Shown piece by piece: positions 21,235 to 36,000 of a stretch of 64,000 bases of DNA. The position numbers and the translations under genes are program-made. The stretch is taken from the NCBI GenBank assembly GCA_934047225.1, contig OW204000.1, forward strand, positions 18,804,001-18,868,000, given 5' to 3'. The notes beneath the pieces are model-generated. The model had not been told where the DNA came from. It saw only the letters and a list, made by a program, of their open reading frames with translations, and ran no database searches. The stretch comes from Ypsolopha sequella. Its lineage: Eukaryota; Arthropoda; Insecta; Lepidoptera; Ypsolophidae. Each line of letters opens with the position of its first letter. Position 1 is the first letter of the stretch.

Positions 21235-24200
21235 CTGGAAACGGACAACACTACGCATTAGCAATGATTAGGTAGATTCCAGAACTCGCAAACATATATT
21301 AAACCGAGGACCAGGGTAAAACTGATTGACGTGTGTCTAAGCAAATGGTTTTAAGCCTGTACATGAGCCTAGAGCATGACCAACTCCAGTCTATCTAGGA
21401 TTCGTTTGAAGAAATTCGGTCTCTCCTTGTATTGAAAAAAATATATTTGGTTTATTAATCTTTTCTCTAGGGATCTTACGTATAAACAATGTACTAAGAT
21501 TTATAATTTTGTCAAAAAAAAATGTTTTGCACCCTCTCTTTCTCTTTTTTTGGTTTTCAAACGTTCGCTTGAAGAACGCGGATTAGAGATCAACTTGATT
21601 TTTTTTTCATAAAATATGTAATAGAAATATGAAGGGATATCACCTAAATTCAATATATTTTTCCCTACAAAATATTTAAGTATTAGTTAAAAACACACCA
21701 ATTTGTTGTTTCGCTGCGTGATCACTAGTATTACGCGTCCAAGAACAAGAGGCCAAAGAGCCAACATATAATCGCCTCTATGAAAAGCAAATAAAGTCTT
21801 TGCCATTAGACTTATTGTGCTGGACGGGTAATAAAAAAAGTTGCTAGGGTATGCCATCCTCTTAAAATCTATTGTACCTGAGGTCACGTAACAGCGGTGA
21901 TGGGTAAGACGGGGTAAACCCATAAATTCATAAAAGTTTAGAGATTTTTTATAAAAAAAGAAAAATCCCTGCAAAAAGAGATTTTTTGTAGTTTATTTTG
22001 TACCCAATTTACACAACATTAGTATTCAATGTCTTGCCTGAAATTCTCTAATAATATTCCTTAGGTTCACATATCGTCGATGCGATTAAACTTCTGTTTT
22101 TGAGAAAGTTTTAGAAATATGTATAACACATTGAACGCTCATAAATGGCAGTAGCGGATTTACAAATTTTCCGCCCGGAGGTAACGAACTTTTTGCCGCT
22201 AAGTTACCCATACCACAACCCTCCCTGGGTTGTGATTTCTGGATCAGAGAATATAATATTCTTATTGCTACATAAATGTTATGTTTCAACATAAATTATT
22301 TTTATTATTTTTAGGCTTCCTTTAAAGTCAGTGCAGCTTTTCGTAATTTTTTTTCTAAGTCTACAAACATGAAATCTTTGTAGATTTTCATGAAAATACG
22401 AAAACCTTTATGACGAAGCCCCATTGTCAGCCGTTCTGTTCATCCATCTGTAAGCTTTATAGGTGCTAGGCCAATTCAGCAGAAACTCCTATCACTGATA
22501 CCCCGAAAAAAATAAATTTGTTTGTAATGTATTTTTAAGTTCATGTGAGGTAAACTTATTTCAAGCAGATTTCACTTGCACTTGCATTACTACATTAGCC
22601 CCTATAATGAAGGATATAAAGTAGGTACAAAGTCTAATGTGTGATTTCCACTGTATATCATCATTTCACTGGAACAATGTTTTTTATCGATTAAAAGAAC
22701 TTTTTGCTATTCATTTATAGGTATCGGAATTCCCCGTCCCTAAAATTGGTCGCCCCTACACAGTGCCTACTCAGCATGGTGATAAATCCGCCACTGACGT
22801 TCAGGGAAACTTTCGAGGTCGTGACTGAAAGTGCATGAATCACTCGAAACTCGCAGCTATAAATCATGCGCTGAAGTTATGCTGGCTCAGCTAAAGCACC
22901 GGATAAAGTTTGCAGAACGTCGACAGCCAAAAACAATGTACCAACAAGCCAACGATAACTGACTGATCAGGATCTAGAAATAAATGTTTATCCGGGATTA
23001 AGTTCTTGTTTAAAAATATTTTATTTCTACATATTTTTTATACCTACAGTAAGTACGCTACGAATACTGGCTTGTAAAATATTTGGCACACCTTTTAATT
23101 TTTTTTGCTCCAGTATTTAAACTCCATACTCCAGCTCCATAAAATGACAAGCATGATACTAATTTAACTTGTATAAGTTCCTCATCAAAACAGTTCTTAC
23201 AGTGCTCGTTAGATAATACAAACTATAGTCTCAGTTTGTATTAACTAACGAGCATTCTACGGACCAATACATTTTCAAATTACGCTGCGCAGCAGACAAA
23301 GAGAGAGGGACAAATTGAAAACGTGAATTGTAATAATAAAAAGGGTATTTCAAAGTACCTGAATCTTTGACGTATTTCTCCAGCTGGTCATTTTCTTGTT
23401 GCGAAGATATTGAGGCGAGATGCATGCCGTGGTATCTGCAGTACTGCTGCGCCTTGAACCAGTTCGCCTGGAAAAGATTTTTCAGAATGTATATTCGGTT
23501 CTATTAGGATACCACAACGATGGAGCAACGCACCACAAAACGGATAGTCTAAGATCTGACGAGTAAAATGGCCAGGTAATTTTCCATCCATCAGCCCGTA
23601 TTCGTCCACTGCTGGACATAGGCCTTCCCCATATTACGCCACTCTTGGCGGTCCTCAGTCATCCTCATCCAGCCGCCACCCGCAACGTCATTCAGATCGT
23701 CAGTCCAGCGAGCGGGCACGAGGGCGGCCTACGCTGCGCTTTGATGTAGGCCAATGCCTTACGGCCCCAACGGTTATCACGTCGGCGACAAATGTGGCTA
23801 GTCCACTGCCACTTCAACTTACTGATTTGGCAGGCTATGTCGGTCACCTTCGATCTCTGACGGATATCTTCGTTTCGGATTTTATTCATCAGAGATATCC
23901 CAAGCATAGCCCGCTCCATAGCTCGTTGAGCGACTTTAAATCGGCGGATCAGGTATTTTTAATCATCATCGATAAAACTAAGGATTCCACCACCATTTTT
24001 GGCTGACTTTTTTTTCCAGCTTCTGTAATGAATAAACACTTGACAGAAAAAAAAACAGCAATGATACTATTACCTGAAAATTGTTTTTTTTTCCTAATTA
24101 TAACTAAGGCTGGCGACATCTTTCCACCAACCGATTAATTCAATTTTGTTTTTGGGTGTATTGGGAACAAAAACAAACAGTTTGCAACAAAAACGAATGA

Positions 24201-26372
24201 TGATACTTTTACCTAATTTTTTTCCCCCACCCCATAACACCTGAATCCACCAGGTGCGGCCTATCAGATCGACGGTTTTTACAAAAGGGTAAGTTGAACC
24301 CTGAGTTTTATCGATGATAAAATTAGCTGGGCGTTTTGGCCGCCAGCTTACCGACTAGGAGGGCTTAAATAAATCTAATTTGATGTCGATTAGTAGCAAG
24401 AGATATTTCTTTAATAGGTAATGCGTTCATATCAAATGAGGCGATGTTAATAAACAGACAAATAGACTTTCTAATAAGCAGCAAACTTTTTATATGTTAT
24501 ATATTATGTAATATTATTGGTTATGTCCCTTTATTTTAATTCGGCAACTAAATAAGGCTTACTTTCACTTTCATCTACAAATTATTACTTCATTTCTTTT
24601 ACTTATTTGAAGCGAGGCCTATCAATCAGAAATCTTGTTATGAAATTGTGTACACAATAATAATACGAGTAGAAAATTGTTCCTATGAATGAACGGCAAT
24701 TTTTTTGGCATTAAGTGCACCGTGCTTTTCTATTGTCAACTTAGCAATTCGTTCCACTTATAACGTGCATTTTTTTCCTTATTTCCTGGTACAGTGGAGA
24801 TCACATCAAGGTATACACATTGGACTTTGTACCTATCTTATATCCTTCACTATCGGGGCTAATGTAGTACTGCAAGTGTATAGCTTGATGTGATTTCCAC
24901 TGTACAAAAGTCTGCCTAACTCTTACCCCAAAATAAATTTTGTTAAGAAATATGTAAAGTGAGTTAGAGTGAGTAAGGCTTCGTTACTAAGAGATGCGCC
25001 CTTTATTCCTGGGTAATAATACTAATATGTCTTTACCTATGAAATTGCCGAAATTTTCTTACATATTTATGAGTTCATAATTCCTGTAATTCAATAGCTA
25101 TTTCAATTATTTGTTTTTTGTTTGAAAGTTGATTTCAACGTTTTACATCTACATATTAAATTTTGTTTTTATTTTCAGTTTGATTATAACAATTAAATCT
25201 TCAAAAACAGTTCGTCCTAAATGGCATCCATTTTCATGATAAGATTCGTATTAATTTTTTATGGCTGACACTTTTCAAAAATTAAATTAACGTGGTCGTT
25301 AGCTTAATGTTGTCTCATTCATACACAAAATAAATTACATAATTTGGATTTGTCATTCCTAAAAAAAATGCAAAAATGTTAGTGCTGAAAATTGGTTTCC
25401 TTCTCTATAGAAAACGGTAATTTCATATGTAAAGACCTATATTATGGTATTTTTTGTGTTGGTTGCAGTTGTACGTAATATTGTGCAATCCACAAAAGCT
25501 CAGTCTTGTCTATCATCATACAATCAGATTAATTTCCTCCCATTTATCGATAACCGACCATAATACAAGCCCTTACAGCTGCCATGTTATAACCGGTTAC
25601 GGAGAAAGTACATTTCTGTCTGTATTTACTGTTGCATGGAATCTGAAAGGCCTACTGATATTGGTTTCCAAGCGCAAATTACGGAGTAATGGTGTAGAGT
25701 AGTTAAAAATACAGACAACAATACAAAAAATAATACAAATGGTAAAACAGTATGTCCAAAATCCAAAAGCACTAGCATAACAACGGAGGATCTGCGGGCC
25801 TATTATGTATCTCTAGTTGCCAACTGGACTGCGTGCCTATCATCAAAAACATAGATACACTATCAAATTCCGATTGTCTAAGGATATGTTAGCACTTGAA
25901 GTGACGACATAGTTCGTAAATAGTTCAATACCCATCTAAAGCAACTCGCGCCTGCACTACACCACTAAGGCAGATGACATCGCGGAGTACGTGCGCCAAA
26001 AGACAGGAGATCCGCCGAGGGTGCAGTTGCTGGAGTCGCACCGCAACGTCAACTTTTTGGCGTTTGTGGTGCGAGTACCGGACTGCTTTCTGCACCTCGT
26101 CATGGAGGAAAACTTTTGGCCGCAGGGCGTGGTCACACCCCCGTCACTTCATAGTCAAGGCTCAAGTTATTTACCTACACTCTCACGCGCGCATCTGGCT
26201 TGTCCGCACACGCTTGTGTGTGTGCGTGAGCTAGTCTAGGGCTGGCAGCAATCGTGTGAGCGTCGTCGCCCGAGAGGGACACAATATAAGTCAGCAACTT
26301 ATGTGATTCTCTTCCTAAATTTTAGCGTAGTCCAATTTCTGGTTCCCCGTGGATTAATCAGTATTAAAAAAA

Positions 26373-26415
<43 letters not shown>

Positions 26416-26957
26416 TAATTGAATTTAACCTTGTATATATATATATATACAAGGTTAAATTAAATTAGTTGGCGAAATTTGAAACATATGTAGAACATGT
26501 CCGTATGAATAACTTTTTTTAATAGGATAGTGGAAAATTCTTAAAATTCGTTTTCACCTTTCCATACTGGACGAGTCAGCTGATCGGAGCAATTTGTATA
26601 GGAGGAAGTGAAAAAAAGTTAAGAATTTCGCTTAGCTCCCATGCAAACAGTTGTCCATATAGACTAGTACTACCTTTGTGTTGAGTTTCGCCAAATAATG
26701 TTATTTAACCTTATATATGTATATAAATCGTTACGACCTGAATGCCCCGGGGGGTGTCGGATGTGTTCCGAGTGTGAACTTTGAAATGCAAGTCACAGTC
26801 CACCCACACTCGGTAAACCCGCGTTTCACCTGCAAATATTACGTCCCAACGTGATGGGTGGTGAGCCTTAATCGAACCTTAATCTCAAGATTAAGAGGCC
26901 AGCGTTCTACCCCTGAGTTACCGCTGCTTTTTCGTTACTTTAAAAGTAAATATATAG

Positions 26958-27005
<48 letters not shown>

Positions 27006-30000
27006 TGCCTAAGCTTAGTAAGTACCTATATAGTTTCGTATGCATAAATGATCATCATATAATTAACAACTACTCAAACATAAATTTTGGAAAAAAAATG
27101 AAAACTTGTCAAAACATGGAAAGTTATAAATACTGATTTTATTGTTCCAAATGCGTTACTGAACGAAATTGTAAGGTTTGATCATGCAATTCTAATTTTT
27201 GAAAAAATGTTTTCCAGGCATCCATAAACACTGCAATAACGCACCATACTGATTAAAAATCAGTATCGTGATAAAACTTTGTAACAAAACACGCGCGCAG
27301 CAAACGAGTGGTAATCGAGCTCTGCCTGACTCCAGATTTCCACTAACTTGCGGGGGACCGCGGGGGACGTTAAATTCGCGCGGGGAGGTGAGTGTCGCTT
27401 CTTTACGTAGTAATACTTTATATTCTCTGGCGTGGTGTTCCGTCGCTTCCGCGGACAAGTGCCACGGGACAGTTCAAAGTGAAGATTTAATTTTGTAATG
27501 TATTTGTATGTATTTGTATATATTTTAGTTTGTAAGGTATTTATCTATGGGCCACAGATGCCTGATAATAAATGATTTGATTTGATTTGATTTGATAAAG
27601 GCAATTTTGAAAGTTCAGTTTTTATCTATGTTTTTGATGATAGGCACTCACTCCAGTTGGCAACCAAAGATACAGAATAGGGGGGCAGGTATGATATTTC
27701 TAATCAAATCAAATCAAATCAAATCAAAAGGTATTTATTGCCACAATATGTACATATAAATACAAAAAAGACATGATGAATTAGAGAACTTAACTAAATA
27801 ATATTATACCTCGGCACTTATGTGGCAAAAAGAACAGTCTCAGACATGTTGCGTGTTGTGTAACAATAACGCAACGCTGGTTTTCAGACTGCCCCTTGTA
27901 CTATGCTAAACTTAAAAAAAAAACTTTTCAATTAAATTAAAGTGGAGATCATCTTATAATTTTCTATAACATGTGGATTCATCTATCTATATATGAGCGC
28001 TTTACACAATTAATTTACAATTATTAAACAAATTTTGGGTTTGTAGCACAAAAAAGTATATTAAGTTGATAAGTTTGTATAATATTAGATAAAACCTTAA
28101 ATAAAATATCATATTTATATAATCGGTGACTTGAGGACGTTACTCCCAATTTTTGGAGAATACGAACGGCACCCAGAAAACGAATTACTAACCGAGTTCG
28201 AGTAATATTTAAACTAGGTTAAAAAAGAAGTCATAAATTTATTAATTTCACCACAAACGCGAATAAGCTCACTAAAAATGTCATTTAAGAAATTACAAGC
28301 GATCCAGATAGTAATAAAGTACTGTTTTATTAATTTCACTAAAATTAACGAAGTAAATTTCAACAACCCTATGACTAGACTGCCGTCACAGTATAAGCAC
28401 AAAATAGAATACAACCAGAAGGCCGACTCGACGACGACGGAGCGAAAACAGACTCACACATGCATAGACGCGTACGTACGATGATCTTGGCAGAATTTCG
28501 TATTGGCATTCGCCCGAGTATCTTCGAGATCGTAGTATGTTTATGTTTATGTTTATTCTTATTGCACACAGAAAACTCAATTCTAAATTATATAATAAAA
28601 GTTATGTACAATGGCGTGCTTATCTCAATAATGAGATTTCTTCCAGCAAACCAAGGGTGATAAGGATATTTGAAATAAATAAGATATTCATATTGTGCAC
28701 GATAATACTTGGATAATACAGAAACAATGGTAAATTAATAGTAGTAGTAGCAGATAGTAGTACGTACGCGTCTATGTGTGCGTGCGCCTGTTTTCGCTAG
28801 TTATTCGGAGTAAACATTCTGTAAGTACTTATTTTGTGGTATAAGGCTCCGGTCTTCCCTACCTATCCAAAGTTCTGCGAGTGCAATTCCCAATCGTCTA
28901 CATTTCTTGGCAGGATAATATCTAAGTGGAAAAGTTTTCTTCGACCAACTTCTCGGAAGTTCCCCACTACAAACTTAAATAGCTCTGTGGTCATCAGACG
29001 TTCTAAAGATAGCTCTCGCCAAGACTTGGATAAGTTTGTGTGTATGTATGTGCTATAGGTAACTGTGAGTGTGACGTAACTACGTAGTCTAATGTAGGTA
29101 AGTATACTTATTCGTAATTAGGTATCTGGGTAATTTAATAAAGTAATGCGCAAATGTGGTTTTGTATATGTGTGTAGGTTCTTCTTCTTGACATAATTGA
29201 TTATGCTTATGTCTGTTTTCTCGATGCTAGTGTGGAGCTGGTTAATAAGCTTGAACGGCTTCAGAATCTCGGAATTAGATTTTTTTTTTTCGTTTCTCAG
29301 TTTAGCCGCGAGCTTAATTGGCTTCCCATCCGTTATCTTTGCATGCATTAGAATGCAAAAAAATGTGTTAGAGCCATATTCAGTGCCAAAAAAAGAGATC
29401 ACTGTTCACCTTTATTTAAAAAATTAGATATTTTAACGGTCCCTAGCATGTATATAAGGTCTTTCAATTTAAATGGAAAGTAATCTAGGAGGTGATTCAG
29501 TATCGTTAACACTAGAGTACACGCGTGGCCTACTATAGTAGACCAGGGTTACTTTTTTTGTGGTAACTTTTTAGTTTTGCGCGCTAGAAGCTAGCGATTC
29601 CAGGTAAGCCTCGTCTAGTATATTTGTAGCAATCTCAGTACCCTACGCGGTCCCTGCGTGAACGCACGTTCGAGATATTTGGCGATAAAAGCGCGGGCCT
29701 ACTAAATAAAGTAGTCCACGCGTGTATTGGTGTATCAAAATCAGGTAAGTAATTTTTCGTGTATTATTGATTTTTAATGCTAAAATAATGATCTCCAGTT
29801 ATAATATGTATATATATTTGTATGTTTATCAAATAACTGTTATTTTAACCAGACTTACAGGCCCTAGTTCGTGAGTCAGAACTCCAGGAAAATGAAGAGG
29901 AAAGGTTGGGTGAATCTGAAAAATATATGCTGATCTCAGAAGTGCGATTTTTGTTATTTTTTTTAGATATTTACTAAATTGCTGTTTGTTCACTATTTTA

Positions 30001-33000
30001 AATAACACATCTCAGTTTGAATGTTGTAATACTAAGTAAAATAAATAATTTTTCCATTAAATTTATTATTTTAATCAAACAATTATAAATAAACAATTTA
30101 TTGACATTTCAAAATGGCCTAATATAGTAGGCCACGCGCGTACTCAAGTTAAAAAAAGGTGCGCGTGTACCGTAGTGTTAATACATCACATTCCTCTGCC
30201 AAGTACTTTTTTTGCGCGAACTCTTTTTTTTACTTGTCCATACAAACTGAGTCAGCTGATCGGACCACTTTGTACTGAGAAGTGAGAAAAAAGTTCGCGC
30301 AAAAAAAGTACTTTGCAGTGGAATGTGATATATTAACGGTACTGAATCACCTCCGAAATTACTTTCCATTTAAAGTGAAAGACCTTATATATGAAGCGTG
30401 TACATTTGTTCACAGAAACCTCATTCTATTTAAAGTTGTACACCCTAGAATATTGAGAACAGCACGGAGTAATTATAAAGTGTTCCCATTTCATAACGCA
30501 AACACAATATTCTATTGTAATACAGTCTATGCCATGGCTCCAAAATTGTATAATCATCTTCCAAACGAAATGAGAGAGCTTAATCTAACACAATTCCAAA
30601 ACAAATTGTACAACATCTTAGTCAGTAAGTGCTATTATAAGGTTGATGAATATTTAAATGATAATGACATGCATACAACTAATTCATAGATAATTAAGAG
30701 GCTATGCGAATTTTATCTTTGTCACTGACACTCCAAGCGAAAAATCGCGCAGTGCAAGACGGATTCAGGGCAAAAGGAAAAAAAGTTGGTTTTATATTTT
30801 TATTAAATAAACTAAAATAGCTAGCAAAATTTCAAATATCAAATCTCTAGATATTGTTGAAACACACCTAATAAAATATGTTTAAGTTCTGTATATGGTT
30901 CATATATGGTATAAAAAGGTGTGTTTGAAGACCTCATTTCAACAATTATTTCTATCGAGGAAAATTTGATCCAAACATGTTTTCCAATTTCAAGACCCTA
31001 GATTATATAGTCAAAATGCATATACCAGAAATTTATTAAAATTTTCTGTGCATTTCATGAAATACATTTTTGTTTTTTATTTTTTTTTTCGCATGTCGCC
31101 TTAATTTAATTACATTTTTAATCATCCTTAATTTTAATTTAATGTAATAAATATAATAGAAACTGTTAATATGTTGCACTTCTCATGTAATATTAAAGAT
31201 GATGTAATAGTTTTAGTTAGTAATTAAAAATTTTGCATATCAGTAATGGTAAAATGTGATTGGACATAAATTACACACATTTTATAGCAAATAAACGTTT
31301 TGTATTCGTATTTGTACAAAAATCATTATTGGTTCGTGATGCTAATCACTTACCAAGGCTCAAGTATGAATTTGGACGATGTTCACAAATTCACCTTGTA
31401 TATAAGGTCTTTCAATTTAAATTGAAAGTAATTTAGGAGGTGATTCAGTATCGTTAATACATCACATTCCACTGCAAAGTACATTTTTTTGCGCGAACTT
31501 TTTCTTCACTTGTCCATACAAACTGAGTCAGCTGATCGGACCACTTTGTACTGAAAAGTGAAAAAAAAGTTCGCGCAAAAAAAAGTGCTTTGCAGTGGAA
31601 TGTGATGTATTGACGATACTGAATCACCTCCTAAATTACTTTCAATTTAAATTGAAAGACCTTATATATTATAATGAGTTCTACTAACGTTTCTTAATAA
31701 ACTTTAAAAAAAAATGAGTTTGGTTAAAAGATAGGAATTGACTAAACAACCTAAAAGACCTTTGCTTACGAGTACCTCCGAATTCATATCAGATATGAAT
31801 CTCGAATTATCTGAGAATTTAAAGTTAAGCGGTGCTTAACTATAAAATGCAACGCTTTGATTTTCTGCATTCGTCATCGAAATCAATGAGATTTTCTTAA
31901 TTCATAAACTGGCCAGTCTCTTTATTACCTCTGTAAAAAGGTTGGCTCGAAAATAATAGGTCTATGAAATTGCTGAAATTTTCTTACATATTCTTGAGTT
32001 CATAATTCCTGTAATTCAATAGCTATTTCAATGATTCAAATTTGTTTTTTGTTTGAAAGTTGATTTCAAGGTGTTATATCTACGTATCTAATTGCTTTTA
32101 TTTTCAGTTTGATTATAATAATTAAATCTTCAAAAACAGTCCGTCCTAAATGCCATCCATTTCCATGATAAAATTCGTAATTTACAGCTGTTACTTTTCA
32201 AAAATTGAGCTAATGTTGCTGTTAGCTTAATGCTGTCTCATTCATACACAAAATAAATTACAAAATATGGATTTGTCGTTCCTAAAAAAAAGCAAAAATG
32301 TTAGTACTGAAAAATGAGTTTCCTTCAAATTCTCTATAGAAAACGGCAATTTCATATCTAAAGACCTAATAGTTTTTTCAATGCAAGTGCTCGTAAAGGC
32401 CCACTTTTTATTATGCATCAAAACCGAACAGAAAGTCGATTATTTTGCCCTAGGGCTTTATTATTATTATTATTATTTTTTAATTTATTTGCAATGGTTG
32501 GCTAACCTGCAGCCTTTCCTGTGTACCATAGATGTTATACAGTCCTTTTGAGCCAATCATAATTTAAAGTTCACAAGATTATATTTGTTTTATTTCCTCA
32601 CACTATGCATTGAAAAACGTAGTATGATACACGGGCGTAAGAGCAATAAATCACTCGCTTACGTTTAAATCGTCCTAGTAATTTATTTCTTTTCGCCCTT
32701 GTAGCATAAAATACTATTATCGGAATCCCAGAAAACAAACAAACAAGTTGTTTCAACAGACAAATAACATGAAGCAAGCTTTAAAAACAGTGTCCGGATA
32801 TCCAAACGAATAACCTCAAGTTCAAAAGTTCGACGTTTTCTCGTTTTCCGGCTATTTCCCACCATTGCCGGATACAGATGGAGGGGGGGCATGGAGGCCA
32901 AACCACTTGGGAATTCCATAAATTGGACTCGAATTTTTGATTCGATTTAGGCGCAGTTTTACACAGCATAGGTATGTTAGCCATAAGCGCCTAAATATTT

Positions 33001-36000
33001 TAGGCTTAACCTTTAACCACCGGTCTCAGAGACTACAACGGATTTTGTTTTCCAATTTATTCGGCCAACGTAAGCCGTAGATATGTGCGTCTATGTACCT
33101 TTTCTTCGATCCCTTGCAACAATTTGCAAGCACTTGTCAGGTGTATACGTGTACCCTCTGCAGGTGATCAAAAAAAGGTCGCGAGTCGGCATTTCCTCAA
33201 TGTACCTATAAATCTCATGGGTTTTTACCTGACTTTGAACTTCCAATTTAGAAGTGATTTTTGTTTTGTGTTTACGTTACTCAAATATTTAAGTAACATT
33301 GTATTTTATTGTTTTTAATTAAACGATATAGATCTTGAAATACGTAAATGTATAAAAATAATATTTGTTTTAAATAGTTACTAAGGTTTTTGACATTTGA
33401 TAAGCGGTCTCTATGACCGCAGGTAGGTGGTTCATCCATCCATCCATCAGCCTAGTTCGTCCACTGCTGGACATATAAGCCTTTACAGGACTTTACCACT
33501 CCCGGCGGTTATCCTGGAAGAATTGCCCAAACTAACACACGCTGGGCAGGCGGGTTAGTGAGCGCGGTGCCGGAACCCTCGCACCAGTGACGCCGCTGGC
33601 CGTCACCAGTCTGTGGTAAGTAGGTACGTCACCAGGTACGTGGTTATGTCACAAAAATTGGGGTAAGTGGTTAAGGGTTAAAACTCCTGTTTTTACTATG
33701 CCCCCCCCAAAATCAAATACTGGATCCGTCCTTGTTTCCGGCTAAATGTGCTGGTTTGGTCACCGCGTCAGTTCGGTCGTTGCGCGTCGGTCACCGCGTT
33801 ATTGACGCTCCATTGCGCTTAAACCTAATTTCGTGGAAACTGACGACTTTGCTCTGAAAAGTCGTCAGTTCTTCGTAATTCCGGACGCGTCAGCGGTGTC
33901 GGGAATGTCGAAGAAATTTTTATTAAACAATACAGTGTGCCCCTCGGCTCGTACAAGTGCACATCCAAAAAGGGGTGAAACTAGACCTTTTTTATCGACA
34001 AAAAAAAGTTTTTTTTTTAGAAAATTTTTGTTTTATAAATTTTGGTTTTAAAACTTTTTTTGCCTACCATGGAGACTATGCATAAAATATGTCATAACTT
34101 TTGATCTATCGCGAATAATGCCATGAAATAAAACTGTTATAATCCTTAAGAATAGACGTTGCATACCAAATCAAAAACAAAACATAATCAACTACCATTA
34201 CCATAAAAATAATATCCTAAAAGATTATTTCTTTAATTTTTCCGTCTTTTTTTCAGTAATAGTAAATTTTTTCAAAATAATGTCCCCGTTTTACTATACT
34301 TTTATTCCTATTTATCATAGCCCATTCAAACAAAAAAAAAATACAACGTTCTATCATAAATACAATATTTTCTACGAGCGGTTAACCAAAGGCACTGCGC
34401 TCGCGTCCCATACAAAGATACCCAGGTGGAGTATTTTTTCAAGAAAAAAAAAAAAAATTTAATATTTTTTTTTCTTTGTTTTTGTATATACAAGGTGACT
34501 TTTTGATCATCGTCCAAATTCATACTGGAGGCTTAATAAGTGATCAGTATTGTGGGTGCCGAATAGGTTATTGGTAAAAGGAGATGGGAGTACCTTAGCG
34601 AGTATCCTTCGATGCTTCGATAGTCCAGTTGGGTCAGCACACCACAAAGCACTTAAAAAGTTAGATTTTCACACAACACAATGCATTCCTTGAATGCACA
34701 CAGGATAGGTATTTTTATTTGAGTCTATATAGTTATTTTGAATATTTATTTGATTTTATTTAGAGCGCTCGCGCAAGCCGGCAATTCGGATATTTTTCGG
34801 AAGAAGATTAGTTCTTGTTTTTCACGTGGTGGCGTAGTTGTCGCTTCTTGCGTCCTTTTTCTTTATTCAGCGAAGAGAAGGATGGGTATAGGAATATAGT
34901 AAAAATGAATAGTTTTTCTTTGTATGAGTGATTTGTGTGATAGTGTGTGTGCACTTATTAAATGTAAAGTAATAAATATTAAATTAAGTAACGCGGCGCG
35001 TACAACTTCCCCCGGCCTGGAGGTTTCCTCCAGAAAAAAACGCGTAAAAACATTAAAGTATTAAAGAAAACTAAAACTAATATTGACTCTTTCAAAGTAA
35101 AAAGTCAGAGTATGCGTGCACAATAAAATAAACTATTGCAGAGAAAGTGGACAGAGACGCACGACAGGTCGCACGTAGCTCCCATTTATGGTTTTTACCT
35201 TTGCGGCTCTCACAATACTGTCCTTACCAGGATATACTTCTTCGACTATTCCCAGCGGCCAACACATTGGATGAGCTTTCATGTCTTTAATTACTACGAG
35301 GGTTCCTATTTTAATAGGATTAGCGGGTGTTAACCACTTCTCTCTCTGCTGGAGAGAAGTCAGATATTCTTGGCTCCAACGACGCCAGAAAGAATGCGTT
35401 ATTTTATTTAATAGTTGATAACGAGTTAAGCGGTTATCCAGCTGGTCAGTGTAATCCTCAGCTGGTAAATATTTAAGGGGCGTTACGTTTAAAAAGTGAC
35501 AAGGAGTAAGCGCGGAGAGATCTGACGGATCAGAGCTGAGAACGCATAGAGGGCGGCTATTTAACAGACCTTCTATCTGAACCAAGACGGTTGAAAATTC
35601 TTCATAAGTGAGTACTTGTGAGCCTATAACTTTGTATAGATGAGTCTTTACAGAACGGACATTAATTTCTACGAGACCGTTAAAATGGGGCCCAAAGGGG
35701 GGGCTATGCTTAAACTGAATGCGAAATTCGGCTAATTGTTGAGTTAAGTATGTATTATGAGCATCAGATTGTAAGAGGGCGTACATTTCATCTAGTTTGC
35801 GTTTCGCACCAATAAAATTAGTACCTCCGTCGCTATAGATCATAGAGACGGGGCCTCTTCGACAAATGAAGCGTTTAAAGGCGGCGAGGAAGAGATCGGA
35901 ACTTAAGTCAGAGACCAACTCCAAGTGGAGAGCCTTTGTTGTAAGACAAACAAATAGGCATATGTAGGCCTTATGACTTTTAATGCCACGGCGGCGAATG

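Larger units (their letters stand above)
29184..30689 (+). mobile_element. Jockey/CR1-type LINE RT fragment, split by a foldback MITE
   Basis: The left part 29190-29450 encodes the RT thumb region (DIIDYAYVCF, NKLERLQNLGIRF, LNWLPIRY) with several breaks. The right part 30390-30689 is open and encodes the C-terminus (RSNYKVFPFHNANTIFYC, APKLYNHLPNEMRELN, FQNKLYNIL), ending in TAG. In this family the two regions are directly adjacent, and the gap is exactly the foldback MITE 29453-30389. Dead copy. Confidence 0.75.

Noticed and set aside
25991..26239. Full 82-codon protein
   Set aside because: Only the first part (to about 26135) matches LINE ORF1; the rest is read-through into unrelated sequence.
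30282..30380. Start codon at 30282 for the LINE C-terminal frame
   Set aside because: The first about 35 codons are read through the foldback MITE arm; only from about 30390 on is it LINE sequence.
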